Of a DNA stretch of 64,000 nt, positions 37,229 to 45,730 are shown in pieces. The notes beneath the pieces were generated by a model that ran no database searches, had not been told where the DNA came from, and saw nothing but the letters and a program-made list of their open reading frames with translations. Location: assembly GCA_023416275.1 (NCBI GenBank), contig JAEZIB010000091.1, forward strand, positions 11,997-75,996, read 5' to 3'. This DNA comes from Bacillota bacterium. Lineage in GTDB: Bacteria > Bacillota > Clostridia > Acetivibrionales > DSM-1351. The stretch's first letter is position 1. Every line of letters starts with the position of its first letter. The position numbers were made by a program, and so were the translations under genes.

Positions 37229-37292
37229 AAAAAATACTAAACAACAATAAATAGCTTGCCCAATTTATTGAAAGTTTAGTACTTTTTTATTT
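37229..37292 (-). terminator. Leader hairpin with T-run before the glucan synthase gene
   Basis: On minus, AGTACTAAAC pairs with GTTTAGTATT, with an inner CAATAAAT/ATTTATTG pairing, followed by TTTTTT. It ends about 35 bases before the start codon of the glucan synthase. No minus gene lies between it and the divergent chemoreceptor gene, so it could act as an attenuator in the leader. It is also palindromic on plus. Confidence 0.5.
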
Positions 37293-37313
37293 AAAATTTT
37301 AAACAATATTTTA

Positions 37314-37331
37314 CGCTATACATCTATAGCG
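37314..37331. promoter_or_regulatory. Short palindrome in divergent promoter region
   Basis: CGCTATA and TATAGCG are a perfect 7-bp inverted repeat with spacer CATC, midway between the divergent glucan synthase and chemoreceptor genes, and just before a TATAAT-like sequence on plus. It could be an operator. Confidence 0.3.
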
Positions 37332-37380
37332 AATTTTGTTATAATTAGTCGAAAGCAGATAGCAAAATCAAGATTAATAC

Positions 37381-37425
37381 TTACTTTTCCCAGTTGAAAA
37401 TTGTAGGTATAGGAGACTCATTAGT
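37381..37425. repeat. Dispersed repeat R2, partial copy
   Basis: CTTTTCCCAGTTGAAAATTG followed by TAGGTATAGGAGACTCATTA matches the R2 end at 21131 and 39121. It ends about 45 bases before the chemoreceptor start. Confidence 0.5.
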
Positions 37426-37471
37426 ATGAATAACCAACAACTACCAAACTACTATTTAGGAGATTAATACT

Positions 37472-38932
37472 ATGGAAATTGTACAAAATCATTTAAGAAA
37501 AGTAAATAAGGTTATGACAGGTATTCTATTATTATTTGCTGCAATTGTTTTCTATTTTACATTTTCATCAAAAATGGGATATTTAATTGTTCTAGCAACA
37601 ACTTTTTTACTTATAGCCATATTTGCTGGTATATCAGTATATAAAAAGGTATTTAACCTTCTAACAGCCTATATTGTTACACTTGCCACTAGTTTTGTAA
37701 TTTTGTTTCTTATTTACCAATCGGATTCTACGTTTTTGATATTTCTTCCCATCAGCATTGCAGCTTTATATTTGAACCAAAAGTTATTTATAATATGTGC
37801 TGCCTCCATAAATATTGGCTTCATTGTAGAACTATCTTTATTAAACAATAGTAATACTGATTACAAAACACTGTTTTTTATTGATTTGATTATAATGGTA
37901 TTATTTTTTGTCACAAAGTGGGGTACTGATATTATAAAAGGATTAGCTGATGAGAGCATTAGGTCAAAGGACTCTTTATCTAAACTAGAGAGTACTCTAT
38001 CAGCTATAAAGTTAAATACATCTACATTAAATGCACACATTAAAAACTGTGATTCTCATCTTGAGGCAGTAAAAGATACAAGCAACGGAATGAAAACAAC
38101 GGTGCAGGAAGTAGCAAAAGGGATAGTTTCCCAGACAGAAAGTATAACCAACATAAGTCAGATGATGAATGCTGCAAATGAAAAAGTTATAGAAACACAA
38201 AAGTTTTCCAAACTGTTAGGAAATACTTCTGCAAAATCAAATCAAGTTGTAGTGGATAGTTCTGAAAAAATTGGACAAATGGGCAAACAAATGCAGATTA
38301 TCAACAATGCAGTGTCCGAATCGGTAATTACTGTCCGTGAGTTGCAGATGAATATGTCCGAAATAGATAGCTTTCTTTCAAGTATAAGCCAAATTGCAGA
38401 ACAAACTAACCTGCTGGCCTTGAATGCAGCAATAGAATCAGCTAGAGCTGGTGAGTCTGGAAAAGGTTTTGCTGTAGTAGCAGATGAAGTACGTAAACTT
38501 GCAGAGCAAAGTACAAATACAGTGAAGCAGATAAACCAGATTATAGAGCATATAAATAACAAGACAAATAACGTATTAGATAAAGTACAAAATGGAGATG
38601 CTGCAGTTAAAGAAGGAGAACTTATTGTCAATGAGGTGAATGAGAGTTTTGTTAATATGCAATCGTCTTTTAAAGAAATGGATAGTTATATAGCCAGCGA
38701 ATTAGAGATGATTGATAGTACTACTTCGATTTTTGCCACTATAAGCCAAGAGGCAGATAGTGTGGCAACTATTTCAGAAGAGCACTCTGCTGCTACTCAA
38801 GAAATGCTTGCTGCTATGGATGAACAGAATGCAAGCATCGAAAGCACCTATGACTTCATGCAGGAAATAAGCCTATCCAGCTTAAACCTACAAGGGATCG
38901 TTGAAAATCATCAATCTGATACCAAAAACTAG
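37472..38932 (+). CDS. Methyl-accepting chemotaxis protein with multi-pass N-terminus
   Basis: The 486-residue receptor has about five to six hydrophobic segments in its first ~155 residues and no large outside ligand domain, so it may sense through the membrane or a bound partner. The signalling region (about 190-480) contains TNLLALNAAIESARAGESGKG (about residue 315) and AVVADEVRKLAEQS, the hairpin tip and methylation-helix motif. AGGAG lies nine bases before the ATG. It is a single gene with its own terminator, divergent from the glucan synthase. Confidence 0.93.
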   Translation: MEIVQNHLRKVNKVMTGILLLFAAIVFYFTFSSKMGYLIVLATTFLLIAIFAGISVYKKVFNLLTAYIVTLATSFVILFLIYQSDSTFLIFLPISIAALYLNQKLFIICAASINIGFIVELSLLNNSNTDYKTLFFIDLIIMVLFFVTKWGTDIIKGLADESIRSKDSLSKLESTLSAIKLNTSTLNAHIKNCDSHLEAVKDTSNGMKTTVQEVAKGIVSQTESITNISQMMNAANEKVIETQKFSKLLGNTSAKSNQVVVDSSEKIGQMGKQMQIINNAVSESVITVRELQMNMSEIDSFLSSISQIAEQTNLLALNAAIESARAGESGKGFAVVADEVRKLAEQSTNTVKQINQIIEHINNKTNNVLDKVQNGDAAVKEGELIVNEVNESFVNMQSSFKEMDSYIASELEMIDSTTSIFATISQEADSVATISEEHSAATQEMLAAMDEQNASIESTYDFMQEISLSSLNLQGIVENHQSDTKN

Positions 38933-39028
38933 AGTACTGGCCTATGAGTATTTAAGGAGCTATTATAAAGCTTTAAAATAGTACTGGTATTATTTTATAT
39001 TATTCCATAATGGTTTAGCAAACCTATT

Positions 39029-39064
39029 AAGAAGCCCATAAGATTAATATCTGATGGGCTTCTT
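39029..39064 (+). terminator. Terminator of the chemoreceptor gene
   Basis: AAGAAGCCCAT and ATGGGCTTCTT form an 11-bp stem with a loop of about 14 bases, followed by AATTTT, 96 bases after the stop. Confidence 0.8.
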
Positions 39065-39120
39065 AATTTTCAATATTTTATAGCAAAAGCTAGCCCCTAT
39101 TACTGCCAAGGTTAATTTAT

Positions 39121-39170
39121 ATTATCAACTTTCGCAGTTGATAATTGTAGATGTGGGAAACTTATTATGT
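39121..39170. repeat. Dispersed repeat R2, partial copy
   Basis: TATCAACTTTCGCAGTTGAT forms a tight hairpin and is followed by AATTGTAGATGTGGGAAACT, the R2 consensus. It abuts the end of the minus-strand secreted-protein gene. Confidence 0.55.
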
Positions 39171-39176
39171 GCAAAT

Positions 39177-42100
39177 TTAAAAGCCTGCTAAGCCAGATAC
39201 TTTTGTTGGCTTGGTAATAATCTTTGCACCTTTGATTCCGAGCTTTCCATAAGTATTATTTCCCCATGCAAACGTTTCGCTATCTGATGTAAAGGCAAAA
39301 ACTGAATTACCTTTTACTATAATATTAGTAACATTAGTAAGCCCTGAAATTTTGACAGGTTTAGTAGTTGTTTTTGTGTTTCCAATACCTAGTTGACCGT
39401 AATTGTTGTATCCCCAGGAGTAAACGTCTCCGTATACAGTAATGGCATAGACTGAATAATCGTCGTTTACGACTATTTGACACACATCGGACAAACCATT
39501 TATTTTTGTTGGTGTAGTTGTAGCCTTAGTATTTCCCAATCCAAGCTGACCGCAGTTATTGTACCCCCAGGAATATACTTCTCCAAACGCTGTAATAGCA
39601 TATGAACTGGATTTACTCATTACAATGTCAACTACACTTGGAATATCTGATAAATCCATATCATCTGATGGGATTTCGGTTGTAGGATTATCAGTTGAAT
39701 TTATATTGCTAACAGTAAATGTCTTTATAACCTTACTTCCACTTGCATCTTCAATATATACTGTATAAGTCCCATTTGCGTTAATAGAAAATGAATTATC
39801 TGTAAAATCTGTTCCGCCGGTTTTAAAATAATCTACATCTTTAGTTCCACTTGACCATTTCATTGCAGATATTGTAGTACTTCCTGATATGTTAATTATT
39901 ATTGTTACATTTGAACCATCGTTGGCTACTATGTTTACCGGTGTAACTGCTATATCAGAACTTGTACTGATATTTGAGACAGTAACAGGTATTGTTTTTG
40001 TATTTCCTGCGTTATCAATAATAGCAAAATTATATACACCATTTGCAGAAACAGTGTAAGTTACAGAAGCTGCTGTAACTACCGACCCATTCGGCAAAAT
40101 AATTGAATTTACCCCACTGCCTTCATCAGTACCCACTAAGCTGATTGTAACTGAACCTGCTGTAATTGCTGTTGTTGACAAGGTATATGTCCCTGTAGGC
40201 TTATTTTGATCTAGCATAGGAACTAATGTAGGAACTTCTACTGATAATACTGTGTTATTGCCGGATTTATCTGTAATTACAAATTTATATGTTCCAGTTG
40301 CCTTAACCGTGTAAACAGCAGTTGTTGCATTGACAATAGTGGTATCTGGCATTGTAATGGATTTTACACCACTGTTATCATCACTTGCATATATTTTAAT
40401 TGTAACTGAACCTGCTTCAGTGGGTGACAGTGTATAAGCAGCCGATGGTGCCGTAACATCAAGAGTGCTTCCAGCTATATTAGTTACAGGAACGGATATT
40501 GGTGCGGTGTTTCCTGCATTGTCTGTCACAATAAATTTATAAGTACCATTTGCACTTACTGTATATGTTGCACTTGAAGCGAATACAATTGTATTATCTG
40601 GAAGTGTAATGGACTTGATACCACTGCCGTCATCTGCTGCATTGAAATAAATAGTAACAGGACCTGCAGTGGACGCTATTGTTGATAATGTATAAGTACC
40701 GGAGGGTGCAGTAATATCTACAGTTTGAGAGATAATATTTGATACTATTACTGAAACTATTGCGGTATTGCCAGAATTATCTGTGACAATAAAGTTGTAA
40801 GTACCATTTTCACTTACTGTATATGTTGCACTTGAAGCGGAAACAACTGTATTATCCGGAAGTGTAATGGACTTGATACCACTGCCGTCATCTGCCCCAT
40901 TGAAACAAATAGTAACAGGACCTGCAGTGGACGCTATCGTTGATAATGTATAAGTACCAGACGGTGCAGTAATATCTACAGTTGGCACTACAATATTAGA
41001 TACTATTACCCCAATGGTAGATGTATTTCCAGCATTGTCAGTAACAATAAAGTTATATTTACCGTTTTCATTAACCACATAGGTTGTAGTTGTGGCTTCT
41101 ACAACGGTACCATCAGGATGCGTAATTGACTTAACGCCACTATTGTCATCTGTTGCTGAGAAATTGATTGTAACCTCACCGCTTGTTGATGCTGTTGTTG
41201 ATAGAGTATAAGAGCCTGAAGGTGCTATAGCGTCTGTAGTATCTCCATCACCAATTCCATCAAGAACAGGATATCCATTGTTTCGTGTTGCAACAATCTT
41301 CCAAGCTGCACAGCCAGAAAGCTTTAAGCTATATATATTATAGTTTAGAGTCTCCACAAAGGATTTATCCTTCATATCAACATCAGCAAGACCTGATAAA
41401 ACACAGCTACCCGAGTTGCTGGCTACGCCGAGGGAAGTGTTAGGGCTATTTGTATAGCACCAATAGGAATTTGTAATAGTGGGACTTGCCTGTTGATAGC
41501 CAGAAAATCCTCCTGCAGTACTTGTCCCTACTACCTTTCCACTAGAATAGCAATTGATAACTTGAGTATATACCGCTGTTGAAGAAGTATTATACTTTGA
41601 TTGAGTGCTTTGTCCTGTAAAACCACCCACATAAGTATTCCCTGTCACATTGCCTGTTGCATAGCAATTAGTTATATTATTATATCTTTTAGCGCTCTGC
41701 TCAGCATATGTTTGATTATATCCTATAAAGCCTCCCACACCAGTTTTTCCATTTACATTGCTTGCCGAATAGCAATTACTGATGTAATTATTTGATGCAT
41801 TAACATAACGATAACCAATAATTCCGCCTATTTTATCTCCTGTACCGGTAACAGTACCTGTACAATAAGAATTATACATATTGCTGTTATACATATATCC
41901 AATTAAACCACCTATATTAGAAAGACCAGCAACTGTTCCCGATACATGGCAACCTCTAATATTACTGGCATTGGTATTTCCCAGAAGCCCTCCCACATTG
42001 CTTCCAGTACAGTTCAATTGTGAATCAGAATAGCAGTTTGTAATGGTACTGCTAGTTGCAGCCCCGGCGAGGCATCCTATATTGCTACCGCTAGAATAAA

Positions 42101-42518
42101 TTTCAGCACTTACTCCAAGATTTGTAATAGTTGCACCGGAAATGCATCCGAACAACCCCACATAAGGAGTGTTTGCATATTTGGATGGACCAACCTTTAT
42201 TCCTGTTATTTTATGCCCATTACCATCAAAGTTCCCTTTAAAATTATTAGTTGAGTTACCGATAGGAGTCCATTCTCCATATGTAGAAAGGTCAATGTCA
42301 TTTGCAAGCTTATAATACTTGTCCAGTCCAATGCTTGGAATAGAGGCAAGCCTTTCAGCCGTAGTAATAATGAATGGATCTGCTGCTGTTCCCAGACCTT
42401 GTAATACATCCGCTTTAACAGGTACTGCATTGCAAAAAATAGAAACTACAAGTACTGCTACCATTACTAGTGTTGTAATTACTTTTTTCCTAAACCGATT
42501 TTTCATCTCTGTCATCAC
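39177..42518 (-). CDS. Secreted GLUG/Ig-like/RCC1 repeat protein
   Basis: The 1113-residue protein has a signal peptide (basic start, hydrophobic core to about residue 30, cleavage near VKADV). Next come a GLUG-motif beta-helix region (about 40-385; repeats such as IGGLIGYMYNSNMYNSYC), five tandem Ig-like repeats of about 82-86 residues (about 425-850; each starting near APSGTYTLST), a short linker, and three RCC1 repeats (about 965-1113; YSWGYNNCGQLGLGNTK type). Ig repeats two and three are nearly identical. It is probably a surface adhesin or cell-wall display protein; no anchor motif is visible. The start is GTG at 42518, seven bases after GGGGG; the adjacent ATG at 42515 is an alternative. 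Confidence 0.85.
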   Translation of the reverse strand: MMTEMKNRFRKKVITTLVMVAVLVVSIFCNAVPVKADVLQGLGTAADPFIITTAERLASIPSIGLDKYYKLANDIDLSTYGEWTPIGNSTNNFKGNFDGNGHKITGIKVGPSKYANTPYVGLFGCISGATITNLGVSAEIYSSGSNIGCLAGAATSSTITNCYSDSQLNCTGSNVGGLLGNTNASNIRGCHVSGTVAGLSNIGGLIGYMYNSNMYNSYCTGTVTGTGDKIGGIIGYRYVNASNNYISNCYSASNVNGKTGVGGFIGYNQTYAEQSAKRYNNITNCYATGNVTGNTYVGGFTGQSTQSKYNTSSTAVYTQVINCYSSGKVVGTSTAGGFSGYQQASPTITNSYWCYTNSPNTSLGVASNSGSCVLSGLADVDMKDKSFVETLNYNIYSLKLSGCAAWKIVATRNNGYPVLDGIGDGDTTDAIAPSGSYTLSTTASTSGEVTINFSATDDNSGVKSITHPDGTVVEATTTTYVVNENGKYNFIVTDNAGNTSTIGVIVSNIVVPTVDITAPSGTYTLSTIASTAGPVTICFNGADDGSGIKSITLPDNTVVSASSATYTVSENGTYNFIVTDNSGNTAIVSVIVSNIISQTVDITAPSGTYTLSTIASTAGPVTIYFNAADDGSGIKSITLPDNTIVFASSATYTVSANGTYKFIVTDNAGNTAPISVPVTNIAGSTLDVTAPSAAYTLSPTEAGSVTIKIYASDDNSGVKSITMPDTTIVNATTAVYTVKATGTYKFVITDKSGNNTVLSVEVPTLVPMLDQNKPTGTYTLSTTAITAGSVTISLVGTDEGSGVNSIILPNGSVVTAASVTYTVSANGVYNFAIIDNAGNTKTIPVTVSNISTSSDIAVTPVNIVANDGSNVTIIINISGSTTISAMKWSSGTKDVDYFKTGGTDFTDNSFSINANGTYTVYIEDASGSKVIKTFTVSNINSTDNPTTEIPSDDMDLSDIPSVVDIVMSKSSSYAITAFGEVYSWGYNNCGQLGLGNTKATTTPTKINGLSDVCQIVVNDDYSVYAITVYGDVYSWGYNNYGQLGIGNTKTTTKPVKISGLTNVTNIIVKGNSVFAFTSDSETFAWGNNTYGKLGIKGAKIITKPTKVSGLAGF
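40478..40993 (-). repeat. Two near-identical tandem 258-bp units coding Ig-like repeats
   Basis: The DNA from about 40478 to 40735 is repeated at 40736 to 40993 with an exact offset of 258 bases and few differences, for example in the stretches around 40613 and 40871. Flanking repeats in the same gene are far more diverged, so this pair arose recently by duplication or was kept alike by gene conversion. Confidence 0.8.
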
Positions 42519-42693
42519 AAAAATACCCCCAATTATTAATTTATGCTACTATTATACTATTTTGTTACATTATGTACAATATTTGTATTTTTCTCCATAT
42601 TTTATCAAATACTTTGGAATAGTGCCAAACAAATACAACATTATTTATAAACAGCTAAATTATATAACCGCATTCCACTTAAATAATACAAAA

Positions 42694-42737
42694 AATCGAT
42701 TAAAATAAAATCTTAAAGATAATTATTTTAATCGATT
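42694..42737 (-). terminator. Terminator of pflA
   Basis: AATCGATTAAAATAA and TTATTTTAATCGATT form a perfect 15-bp stem, followed on minus by TTTTTTG. It lies about 160 bases after the pflA stop. The rest of 42519-42896 shows no gene. Confidence 0.8.
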
Positions 42738-42896
42738 CATTTTCGACCAACAAACTAATATTTTACATTTTTTAACATAGGTATATCAACAATTCTTTTA
42801 AACATACACTAATCTAAACAATACTTCAAAACAACCTTCGGAAATAAAGTTTAACTGTGATCAAAATTATCAACTGAGGAATGACTTATTTGATTT

Positions 42897-43625
42897 TTAA
42901 ATTTTTACTTCCCCGTCGGTCAAAATAATTCGCGCTCTCTCAACCTCTTCAGCTGTAGGTACTCTAATACCCTCTAAAGGATATTCTACATTTAGATTTT
43001 CCCATTTTATTTTACCCGCTGAGTGATAAGGCAGCACCTCGATCTTCTCAATGTTTTTAAAGATTTTTAAATATTCATAAGCTGCCAATAAGTCTGCTTC
43101 ATCATCTGTATACCCTGGTATTAGAACATATCTAATCCATACAGGCTTATTAATATCATATAAATACTCCGTAAACTGCTTAATTTTAGCATTGTCAACA
43201 CCCGTCAAATCCTGATGCTTCAATGCATCTGCATGCTTTAAATCAAGTAGTACAAGATCGGTGTATTCCATTACTTCTTTAACATCCTCGATATTTACAT
43301 ATCCAGAGGTATCCACTGCTGTATGAAGCCCCTCTTCTTTACACTTCTTGAAAAGTTCCAAAATAAATTTAGGCTGAATAAGAGCCTCTCCGCCGCTTAC
43401 AGTTACACCGCCCTTTGAAGAATTAATGAAATTCCTGTATTTCCGTACTTCAGCCATAATCTCTTCGGCAGTATATAGCTGTGCATTATCTGCACTCCAA
43501 GTATCTCTGTTATGGCAGTATTTACACTTCAATGGACAGCCCTTCATAAAAACAACAAACCTAATTCCAGGGCCATCTACTGTACCAAATGTTTCAAAAG
43601 AGTGAACTTTACCTTTAGTTTCCAA
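42897..43625 (-). CDS. pflA: Pyruvate formate-lyase activating enzyme
   Basis: This radical SAM enzyme installs the glycyl radical on pyruvate formate-lyase. The 242-residue protein has HSFETFGTVDGPGIRFVVF, the cluster motif CPLKCKYC (CxxxCxxC), VTVSGGEAL and DLKHADALKHQDLTG, with normal family length. I chose the TTG at 43625 because GGAGG lies five bases before it; an in-frame ATG at 43637 has no ribosome site. The pfl structural gene is not in the window, so its target may be encoded elsewhere. Confidence 0.95.
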   Translation of the reverse strand: METKGKVHSFETFGTVDGPGIRFVVFMKGCPLKCKYCHNRDTWSADNAQLYTAEEIMAEVRKYRNFINSSKGGVTVSGGEALIQPKFILELFKKCKEEGLHTAVDTSGYVNIEDVKEVMEYTDLVLLDLKHADALKHQDLTGVDNAKIKQFTEYLYDINKPVWIRYVLIPGYTDDEADLLAAYEYLKIFKNIEKIEVLPYHSAGKIKWENLNVEYPLEGIRVPTAEEVERARIILTDGEVKI

Positions 43626-43665
43626 GCTATCCTCCATGCTGTGAAAAAGTTTATACTAGTTTGCG

Positions 43666-43811
43666 TATAAACGGTTAGCAACCGTTTATATAGTCGCAGT
43701 ATGCGATGTAACATCGCAAATATGTAGCAAACGTTGTTCAATACTAAGAGCTTGTGGCCTCTACAACATCACGTTAGTGATGTTAAAAAATATTAACTAA
43801 TATTTTTTTCG
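43666..43811. repeat. Cluster of four short hairpins
   Basis: Within 146 bases lie four perfect inverted repeats: TATAAACGGTT-AGC-AACCGTTTATA (43666-43690), TGCGATG-TAA-CATCGCA (43702-43718), AACATCAC-GTTA-GTGATGTT (43765-43784) and AAAAAATATTA/TAATATTTTTT (about 43785-43808). They fill the gap between pflA and the small membrane protein gene, both minus. The last one has a T-run on both strands and may serve as terminator for the latter gene. Confidence 0.7.
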
Positions 43812-43842
43812 AATTAGTATTATTTCTTCGTAAAGCTAAATA

Positions 43843-44214
43843 TTATTTCTCCTTCAACTTTTCCATTATAAATTTATCAGCAAATTCCTTACTAAATGGT
43901 AATTCTATTCGAGTACTTCCTGATACTAATATAGTTTGCATATCTCCGTCTTTCTGCTCTGTAATTATTTTGACATTCTTTGTGCTAATGCTATACTGCT
44001 TACCTTGTAAATCAAGCGTTGCTGTCCCATTTTCAACCTTGAAGGTAGGTAGATTAACATATGTAGTAGCAACTATTGCAATAACAGCAACAAGTATTGC
44101 AAGCTTTAGTATCTTTTTAGCCACCTTTGCTATAATGACTAGTACCACAACAACTACTATTACAGGCACTAGAAATGACGCATCCATAAATCCAAGTCCC
44201 TTAAGTAACTCCAT
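43843..44214 (-). CDS. Small membrane protein of unknown function
   Basis: I do not recognise this 123-residue protein. It has a hydrophobic segment at about residues 14-30, a short Lys-rich turn (AKVAKKILK), a second hydrophobic segment at about 37-52, and then an extracytoplasmic or cytoplasmic beta-like domain of ~70 residues with NGTATLDLQGKQYSIS and ending in a Lys-rich helix. GGAGG lies ten bases before the ATG. It is 76 bases from the M48 protease gene upstream on the same strand and may be co-transcribed with it. Confidence 0.6.
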   Translation of the reverse strand: MELLKGLGFMDASFLVPVIVVVVVLVIIAKVAKKILKLAILVAVIAIVATTYVNLPTFKVENGTATLDLQGKQYSISTKNVKIITEQKDGDMQTILVSGSTRIELPFSKEFADKFIMEKLKEK

Positions 44215-44290
44215 AATTTCATTTCCTCCAATCGCTTATTTAATGCTCTATAGCTTACTTACTCAACTTTTACTGTATATTCTACTTTAG

Positions 44291-45613
44291 TCAGTCATTT
44301 TCCTTCATATATTTCTGATATTTTAATTGCTGACCTGTTTCCCATGGTTTATATTGGTTTGCAAAGTCAACCCTTGATTTATATGTTGGGTGATCGTAAG
44401 TCCAAAGCATATATATATATCCTGGCTCAGGCATTGACAAGCTCTGTTGATGCAGCTTCACAGTTGCTGTTGCTGTCGCAAAATTATTTTTGGTAAGCTC
44501 AAGCTCGAACCTGTCTGCCTCAAGCTCAATGCTTCTTGAATATGCGTTTGAAATAGGCGCTGTAATAAATAACATAAGGTTGATTGAAAGAATTATTAAT
44601 GGAAAAGCAGCAACATCTGAAAGCCTGTAAAACCCATACTTTCCTTTAGACTTTTCTAAAAACCAGTTGCTGATTCTATATACTAAATATAATATAAGAA
44701 TACCTCCAAGCCCTCCAAAAAAAATAGACTTCCATATATGCCCCATTAAATAGTGTCCCATTTCATGTGCTACAATCCCAAGTATCTCATCTACATTTAA
44801 ATAATTAATGGTTGTATCCCAAAGCACAATTCTCTTAGTATTGAATACTCCTGTCATATATGCATTCATTTGATTTGTTTCTTTACTCTTATCAACCTGA
44901 AGCACCTGACAATTTTCTATATAGGTCTTACTCAGCAACTCATCAATTTTGACTGACAATTCTCTGTCTTCTATTTGTTTATATTCGTTAAACATAGGAT
45001 CAATTACAACGGGCTGTAAATAAGACATAAAGAACATATATGGTATTGAAACAAGCGCAAGATAAAGCCACCAGCGTTTAGGAGATTTCTTGATTATTAT
45101 AAAAGGAACCCATATAATGGCGGCTAAAATTACAGAATTCACTGCAAAGCTTTTAACACTCTCAGTAAGCCATTGAGCGAAGGTCTGATTTGACAGGCCA
45201 TACTGATGCATTCTCAAAAAACCTGTATAAATGTCCAACGGTAGATATATTAGCATTTCAATTACTGAATACACAATGAAATATAGCATTATTATAAGAG
45301 TCCAGCGTTTAGCTTTTCTCCTTGCCCAATTTCTGATACTTGCCGAAAGCTTTGAAAAGAGAAAAAATGCAGGAACTGCAAAACCAAGAAACAATCTGAT
45401 TAACCAGGTTGTCACCTTGCTCTTCTGAAAATCAAAAGCAGCTTGGGACGGCATTGCTACAGAAACTGTATCAGGTACTACTAAATGCGGGTTCTGTGGA
45501 TATGTATTTAATATTTGTCTATAGTTTATAAATTCTGAAATCATTATCAAGCATGTAAATAGAGTGAAAACCACGAAAAATATTAGTATTGCTTTGCGTA
45601 TTTCTTTATTCAA
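44291..45613 (-). CDS. M48 family membrane metalloprotease (Ste24/CAAX protease 1 type)
   Basis: The protein has several membrane helices and the zinc motif HEMGH (in IVAHEMGHYLMGHIW, about residue 280) with a downstream ELEAD segment supplying the third ligand, which is the M48A Ste24 arrangement. NAYMTGVFNTKRIVLWD before the motif also fits. In bacteria these enzymes clip membrane or exported proteins; CAAX processing is unlikely here. I placed the start at the TTG at 45613 (440 residues), nine bases after GGAGG; an open frame extends to a GTG at 45646 that lacks a usable site. Confidence 0.88.
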   Translation of the reverse strand: MNKEIRKAILIFFVVFTLFTCLIMISEFINYRQILNTYPQNPHLVVPDTVSVAMPSQAAFDFQKSKVTTWLIRLFLGFAVPAFFLFSKLSASIRNWARRKAKRWTLIIMLYFIVYSVIEMLIYLPLDIYTGFLRMHQYGLSNQTFAQWLTESVKSFAVNSVILAAIIWVPFIIIKKSPKRWWLYLALVSIPYMFFMSYLQPVVIDPMFNEYKQIEDRELSVKIDELLSKTYIENCQVLQVDKSKETNQMNAYMTGVFNTKRIVLWDTTINYLNVDEILGIVAHEMGHYLMGHIWKSIFFGGLGGILILYLVYRISNWFLEKSKGKYGFYRLSDVAAFPLIILSINLMLFITAPISNAYSRSIELEADRFELELTKNNFATATATVKLHQQSLSMPEPGYIYMLWTYDHPTYKSRVDFANQYKPWETGQQLKYQKYMKEND

Positions 45614-45730
45614 CTCCCTCAGCCTCCATACGGGTAAATATTGCACCCTATATTCGATTTGGACAGTACATCATTATCCAATAACTTATCCATTGCTTAA
45701 TTATATGATAGCATAAGGTCATTTAATGAA

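Noticed and set aside
37314..37331. Confident operator call for the CGCTATA palindrome
   Set aside because: A 7-bp inverted repeat is expected by chance at this AT content, so it is kept only as a low-confidence feature.
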